NCBI GenBank assembly: GCA_904066235.2
Contig: CAJFCV020000004.1
Location: 8,184,001-8,248,000, forward strand
Direction of reading: 5' to 3'
Length of the DNA: 64,000 nt
Origin: Bursaphelenchus xylophilus
Lineage: Eukaryota > Nematoda > Chromadorea > Rhabditida > Aphelenchoididae
Of the stretch, positions 58,001 through 64,000 are shown piece by piece (position 1 is the stretch's first letter; every line of letters starts with the position of its first letter). Under the pieces are notes generated by a model that saw only the letters and a program-made list of their open reading frames with translations, made no database searches and had not been told where the DNA came from. The position numbers and the translations under genes are program-made.

Positions 58001-60350
58001 TTGGAATCCAAAATTAATTCGGCGGTCTCCGAACATGCTGGATTGGTAAAACTGGATGGCCAGCATACTAGGCTGCTTGTAGAAAAGGGAAATAAAGAGA
58101 ACATACTCAAAGACTTAGTAAGGAAAACATTTTAAAAGCGGTGTTTGAATTTTAGAAATTAATATGTTGCGTAAAAATAATTAATTTGTTTCAGAGCAAC
58201 AAATTTGTCAAAGCTCGGACTATTGAAGAGAGAGAGTCCATCCAGGAACAAATGAACATTGAAGAAGACCACCTGAACTATATTAATGAACAGATCAAAG
58301 ATGTACGGGCAGCCATGGTCGATCTAGAAGGGGTAGATAAAGAAAACGGTTCCAACTGCCAAGGAGACTTGAGAACGGTTATAAACCAATGCGAGAATCT
58401 TCTTGAGGCTAGGTTCTTGTTGGATGAAATGGCGACATTCGCTGTTGCAAGCGCTGCTGCATGGGAGAAATCAAAGGTTAAGATCAGAGTAAGTAAATTT
58501 ATTTTTCTTTAAAAGTTTGGACGAAGCTCTAAATTAGATTTTAACTTATTGCAGGAGATGGAAGCCAAGCTTGCCGAGATGGAGGATGGTAAAATGGAGA
58601 GTGACAGATTGGTTAACAATCTTATTTTGTCTCAAACTCGACATCCTGAAGACCTGGAAAGAGACCTCTCCGATTTCAATGACACCCCAAAACGCACTTC
58701 GGGTATGTTACTAATTGTCTTTTTGTCCACATAAGAAAGTTTTGAATTTAGTTTTTATTTTGTTTTGGTTGATTACGTTTCATGTTTTCTCAATGTTGTT
58801 TAGTTGTCCGCCAATCCCTGAAGGCTCGACGACGAACACAAACAACGGACGAACTGTTGTACGCGGATAGGACGCTTAAAATGGATCAGACCGTGTGCTT
58901 GGGCCAAGGTATTGTTTAGTGCGTCTTGTTGTCTCATGTCACACCCAATGTCTCATTCTCCCTGCTTTGTCTACAATTATGTTGATATTAATTTTGTTGC
59001 GTAAACTTTTTGTACATTGTCGTTGTTCTTTTGCTTGCTTTTTTTCGATTCTCAGTATTGTCACATCTCCGATTAACTGTTGTTCAACTCGTTGTAGGTG
59101 GTTTGCAAACGACGATAATAAGAGAAGAGCCCGATGAACGATCCTCGCCGGAGTCCGTCACAGACAACGGAGACATTGCTTATGCGCAAAGCACGAGCAA
59201 AATTCAGAACGTTGGTGTCCTCGCCGGTCACACAAGAACCGTGGTCTCCGTGGATTTGTGCTCCACGCATGGAGTATCAGCGGGGAAAGGTGAGAAAACT
59301 TTGATTGTTTTGTTTTGCCGAAATATGTGATGGGTTAGTTTATGACTATTCGGATTTCAGATCGAAAGTTCTTCTATTGGGACATTGAGACGGCGAAGGC
59401 CATCCTCACGATGAACGATTTCCCCAAGCCGATGGGCGGCTGCAGATTCATGCCTTGTAATTCGAGCCTCGTCTTGTGCGCTGCGTCGTTTACTATCCAG
59501 GTATGGGATGTGAGAAGCAATGTGATCGCGTCGTATATGAATTCGTCCGGCATCGATGGGAAAGGTGGCTTCACAATCCCCGGAAAGCCACCAAGAGGAG
59601 AATCGTTTATTACGCCTCTTGGAATCAGCGAATGTGGAAATTATATGGCCACTACGTTCCATTCTGGCGCCAGAATATGGGATTTAAGGACGCAACGATG
59701 TATTAGCTTGTACAATGAGATCAATAAGGAGTAAGTGCAGTAGTCTGTCGATTTATAACTTAACTTTCAGTCGTTACGTTTCGGACATGCTTCCATTTGT
59801 AAGTGAGAACTACTCGTATCTCTTGGTTGGCGACACGGAAGGCAACATCATCTCCAATGTTTTGGATGCGGACTTGAAGAAGAAACAATATGAACCCATT
59901 GATCTTCATCCACAGATGCATGGCCGTGTTGTGAAAATGGTGACGAGCCAAAGTCAACTCTACGCGATCTCTAAACATGGAGTATGTTTGGTTTAAATTT
60001 TACATTGATTCTTTAAATGTAGAGTCATTTCTCTTTGTTTTTAGGACTTTTGGAGTTTCCATCTCGGGGATCTCACCCGCGATCGGGTATGCCCTTCAGC
60101 ACATGACGATGTAAATGTCGGCGATATGTGCCTTATCAAGAATCACAGCCACAACGGAGAGCTTCTGGCCACAGCCGACTACTCTGGCGGAATTAGGATA
60201 TGGTCGACAGAGAACACATCCTCCTTCAAACTGCTCGACGAACATGTTGGCGCTCACAACGCCACCATCAACGAGATAGCCAGCTCGGACCGGGGAATTC
60301 TTGCAACTGCAGCCGATGAGACCGTCAAATTGTGGAGGCCAGAATTATGA
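55076..60350 (+). CDS. klp-12: kinesin-4, KIF21/KLP-12 type
   Basis: Fifteen exons: 55076-55110, 55188-55410, 55473-55664, 55730-55981, 56023-56172, 56237-56542, 56606-57098, 57153-58117, 58195-58488, 58555-58702, 58804-58908, 59098-59289, 59361-59730, 59771-59981 and 60045-60350, giving 1413 aa. The motor domain is N-terminal: P-loop [10 protein letters not shown] (87-96), switch I SSRSH (217-221), switch II DLAGSE (257-262), and the kinesin-4 type [14 protein letters not shown]. Residues ~390-1000 are coiled coil, with a very charged Lys/Glu/Arg part. The last ~320 residues hold WD40 repeats ([53 protein letters not shown]). A motor plus WD40 tail is specific to KIF21. KLP-12 regulates microtubule ends and axon length in C. 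elegans. Intron 7 (54 nt) is stop-free and in frame. Confidence 0.95.
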
Positions 60351-61522
60351 CAGAAGATAAAGAAGCCTGAATGTATCATAGAATTCTTGTATAGTTACCT
60401 TTTTAGCTGTTAATCAGTTTTTTTCACTTTCTCAGAGATTACGTGTTAAATCATCGTTTTTGACTGTTGTGTTTTTGAATCTTTTAGTGTTCTTTTTCGT
60501 AATACGAGTCTTTATTTTCTCTCAAGATTCCTATCGATGGTATCGTTAGCTTGCTCATTGAAACTTATTCTGCATCATCAAACACCCCGATTCCACTTGT
60601 TCCGGCCTTAATTTATTCCTGATGCCTTTTCACTTTGCCTTTCACGGCATTCATTCCTTTTCATTATGCAAATTTGGTATTTTATTAAAGATTCTAATAT
60701 TTTTTAATGTGTGTGTGATTTGAGTTTGGATCTACGAATATCTGATCTTGTTGAGTTGATTTATGAAATGTGAAAACAGTTGACCTTTATTTGTTTTTAC
60801 AAGTGGGAGACAAGAGCAATGTGATGTTGACAAATCGGAACATTGAAATTTACAAAATAAGCATTAAAGAACAATATGAGACACAAGTTTAGAAATGAAA
60901 TAAAACTAAAGTTGATATTATCAGCGTATATCATTAACAGCTTTCAAGAAATGAAACCAAACGTTCAGCTTTATAGTGCGGTCCGGGTAGTTCGCAGTGA
61001 GCGGTCAACCCGGAAAGGTGAGCGATCAATTCAAAGAAGAATCGTTTTTGGTCAAAATTCGACTCGAAGAAATTGATAATCAGAGAACTGATCAGAAATC
61101 GAGCCGCGGATCATATTTGAATACTGCAGTGCTAATCGTAGCCATGGAAATGAATTTGAATACTGCGGTAAATGGATGGAGCCAGCTTTTGCGCCACCTC
61201 ATCCGCGCTCTCGCGGATTGCCGCGGAATTGACCGCTCAAAGAGCAGGGTACGGTATTCGGAGGTTGTTTTATAGCGTATGCACTGGGAGGCTCCGCCCA
61301 CTTTATAAACCCCATTCCCTTCAGTGTTGGACTTTTGGCTTGGTCCAGCAACGTTGCTGTTTATCGCTAATTCTGGTGTTAATAATATTTGCTAATGCTG
61401 CGACGCACTGTTTTAGTTTTAGTCGGTGTGCGTTTTGTTTTTGCGTTTTATGGCACTCAAGGCACTGTTATGTTAGATTATGTTTCAGCACTGGCCACCT
61501 CTGAAGTTCGCAGTCAGCCTTC
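60351..61522. other. spacer between kinesin and Na+/K+-ATPase
   Basis: 1.2 kb. It holds the kinesin 3' end and the ATPase promoter. Small repeats occur (GAGCGGTCAA at 60999 and its inverse at 61229; TTTGAATACTGC twice near 61117 and 61156), without a clear role. Confidence 0.45.
61291..61309 (+). promoter_or_regulatory. GC box and TATA box of the ATPase gene
   Basis: GCTCCGCCCA (61291-61300) is followed directly by TATAAA (61304-61309), about 215 nt upstream of the ATG at 61523. This is the clearest core promoter in the window. Confidence 0.6.
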
Positions 61523-64000
61523 ATGTCCCGGGACAAGAAGGCAGATCTCGAGGACCTCAAGCAAGAGGTCCCAATAACACAACATAAAGTCCCATTGGAT
61601 GAACTGATTGCAGAGCTCGAGACCGATCGAGAAAATGTATGTAATACGCGGTGTAAAAAAAGTTTTGGGAGGATTGTAGTACGGTTTTTTCACTTACTTT
61701 TTTCAGGGTTTGACGACAGCAAAGGCAGAAGAACTCCTTCTTCGTGATGGACCAAATGCCTTGTCTCCGCCACGCACAACTCCTGAATGGATCAAGTTCT
61801 GCAAGAACCTGTTTGGCGGGTTTGCCATGCTCTTGTGGATCGGTGCTGTTCTCTGTTACATCGCCTTCACTGTCGACTACTTCACTGTGGAACATCCCGC
61901 CTTTGACAACCTCTACTTGGGCCTTGTGCTGATGTGTGTTGTGATCATTACTGGTGTCTTCCAATATTACCAAGAGAACAAATCCTCGAAGATCATGGAG
62001 TCGTTTAAGTCAATGGTCCCAACGTATGCCAGTGTAACTCGTGATGGAGAAAAGACAAAGATCCCCACGGAGAAGTTGGTCGTTGGAGACATTGTCGAAG
62101 TGCACAGTGGAGATCGCGTGCCCGCCGATATTCGTATTCTCCATGCCACCGGGTTCAAGGTGGATAATTCGTCGTTGACTGGGGAATCCGAGCCCCAATC
62201 TCGTTCTCCCGAATGCACGAACGAGAATCCTTTGGAAACAAAGAACATTGCCTTCTTCTCCACCAATGCTGTTGAAGGCGCAGCCACCGGCGTTGTGATT
62301 GGCACTGGAGATCGTACCGTCATGGGTAGAATTGCCCATTTAGCCGCTGATTTGGAGGCTGGAATGACCCCAATTGCACGAGAGATTGAGCATTTTATAC
62401 ACATCATTACTGGAGTTGCCTTCTTCTGTGGAATCACATTTTTCATCATTTCACTTGCCATGGGATATCACTGGTTGACCGCCGTTGTCTTCTTGATTGG
62501 CATTATTGTTGCCAATGTTCCGGAAGGTAAGAGAGGCAGAAAGATTTTCCTTGCAATAGAGTGATAAGTTGAAAACTAAATAATTCATGTTTTACAGGTC
62601 TCATTGCCACTGTTACCGTATGCTTGACGTTGACGGCCAAACGCATGGCTTCAAAGAACTGTTTGGTCAAGAACTTAGAAGCTGTCGAGACTCTCGGCTC
62701 CACTTCCACCATCTGCTCTGATAAGACTGGTACCCTCACCCAGAACCGCATGACCGTCGCCCACACCTGGTTCGATCAGACCATTTCCGCCTGTGATACC
62801 AACGAGGACTACACTGGAGGGGAAAACAAACACCGCAACGAAAGTGAAATGGCCCTTCTGCGGGTTGCAGCATTGTGCAATCGAGCAGAATTCAAGGCGG
62901 GCCAATCGGATATCCCAATTCTGAAACGGGATTGTACCGGCGATGCCTCCGAGATTGCTCTACTCAAATACAGCGAACAACAAATTGGGAATGTGATTCA
63001 ATACCGAAGGAAGAACCCAAAGATTGCAGAGATTCCGTTTAATTCTACCAATAAGTTTCAAATCTCCATCCATGAAGTTGACGACGGGCATCCAGGTTAT
63101 CTTCTGGTAATGAAAGGAGCACCAGAAAGAGTACTAGACTGTTGCGCAACCATTTTGCTGAAAGGCGAAGAGAAGCCCCTAGATCAGCATCTTCGTCATC
63201 ATTTCAACGAGGCTTATCTGGAACTTGGTGGATTGGGAGAACGTGTTCTTGGATTTTGCGATTTCAGACTGGACGCCGAGAAGTTCCCTAAAGGTTTCTC
63301 GTTTGATACAGAAGAAATAAACTTCCCCATGGATGGTTTCCGATTTGTTGGTCTCATGTCCATGATCGATCCTCCTCGTGCTGCAGTCCCAGACGCCGTT
63401 GCCAAATGCCGATCGGCTGGAATTAAAGTAAATCGTTTTTATTCGTTTGATAGTTCTGAATTTAGGTTGTGATGGTCACTGGAGATCACCCAATTACCGC
63501 CAAGGCAATTGCGAAGACTGTCGGAATCATCTCCAGCAACGCTATTGAGGATGGGCAGAGTCCCAATCATTCGAAGAGAGACGAGAGTAGCAAGAATGAG
63601 AGTTCTGAAGAGAAGAAGCGTAGACCGAGATCGGCTGTCCTCCATGGATCCGAGCTTCGTGGAATGACTCCCGAAGAACTCGATGCGTTCATTCGAGAGC
63701 ATGACGAGATTGTCTTTGCTCGAACATCTCCACAACAAAAATTAATGATTGTTGAAGGCTTCCAACGTCAGGGCCAGATTGTCGCTGTGACTGGTGACGG
63801 TGTGAATGATTCCCCGGCGTTGAAGAAAGGTAGGTGTAATCAGTTAAACATATAAAGATGATCCGGTTAATTTTTTTGTCTTGGAAAAATCCCGATTTCT
63901 TGGCTCGAGAGCTTTCAAGGAATGTCATATTCTTGACTCAAGTTGCGTAACATTGCACAATATTTCAAATCTTCCACTTTTAGCCGATATTGGAGTTGCC
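61523..64000 (+). CDS. Na+/K+-transporting ATPase alpha subunit, 3' end outside window
   Basis: Five exons in view: 61523-61636, 61707-62526, 62598-63427, 63466-63829 and 63984 onward; about 715 codons, frame open at the edge. This P2C-type pump exchanges three Na+ for two K+ at the plasma membrane. Motifs: [20 protein letters not shown], the first transmembrane helices, IIVANVPEG in M4, the phosphorylated Asp352 in [23 protein letters not shown] and [13 protein letters not shown]. It closely resembles EAT-6, but nematodes also have divergent CATP paralogues. One region differs: after GIIS the usual spacer is replaced by a hydrophilic stretch (about 63529-63640, [20 protein letters not shown]). 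A basic N-terminal start [16 protein letters not shown] is family-like. Orthology to eat-6 is likely but not shown. Confidence 0.95.

Noticed and set aside
60999..61240. Inverted GAGCGGTCAA words as an operator
   Set aside because: Only 10 bp long and 220 bp apart; could be chance.

Overview
The window reads as nuclear DNA of a nematode. Genes are split by many very short introns (34-60 nt is common) ending in TTTCAG or TTTTAG. Several start codons lie just downstream of a free acceptor, as expected for spliced-leader trans-splicing. Gene content is nematode-like: a tandem double-module cystathionine beta-synthase, expanded CHK/EcKinase-like genes, and a KIF21-type kinesin of the KLP-12 kind. 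Acceptors are more varied (TGTAG, CTAG, TACAG) than the strict Caenorhabditis consensus, so another nematode lineage is likely, but the species cannot be named. All gene models were built by eye from frame continuity, splice sites and recalled family motifs.

Layout. 0.1-3.1 kb: a CHK kinase-like gene (minus), divergent from MAK16 (plus). 3.1-16.8 kb: about 13.7 kb with no convincing exon. 16.8-32.4 kb: three plus-strand genes in a row: an unrecognised basic/serine-rich protein, SF3A2, and a large coiled-coil protein resembling MAP9. An intact FAAH-type amidase gene is nested antisense in an intron of the last one, and a dead Tc1/mariner element with ~390 bp terminal inverted repeats sits in another. 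32.7-34.4 kb: two paralogous small secreted cysteine-rich genes (minus) with matching promoters; one intron carries a hAT-type MITE. 34.5-38.7 kb: intergenic, including a foldback element dense in GCACNGTGC palindromes. 38.7-41.1 kb: a CYP4-like P450. 41.3-51.8 kb: four more CHK genes (plus), with the double-module CBS gene on the opposite strand between the first and second. The third of these four is split by a 592 bp MITE. 52.0-53.2 kb: a secreted pepsin-like protein that has lost its catalytic motifs. 55.1-60.4 kb: the KIF21/KLP-12 kinesin. 61.5 kb to the end: a Na+/K+-ATPase alpha subunit, cut by the window edge.

How the genes relate. MAK16 (60S ribosome assembly) and SF3A2 (U2 snRNP) are housekeeping genes. 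The P450, CHK kinases, amidase and secreted proteins form an accessory set in small-molecule metabolism and the extracellular environment. The CHK genes share almost fixed exon sizes (96-514-90-~480 nt) and so arose by duplication. The most notable signals are the frame-exact MITE insertion in one CHK gene, the inactive pepsin-like protein, the shared promoter block of the two secreted genes, the palindrome-rich foldback element, and a recurrent TTACTGTAA motif.
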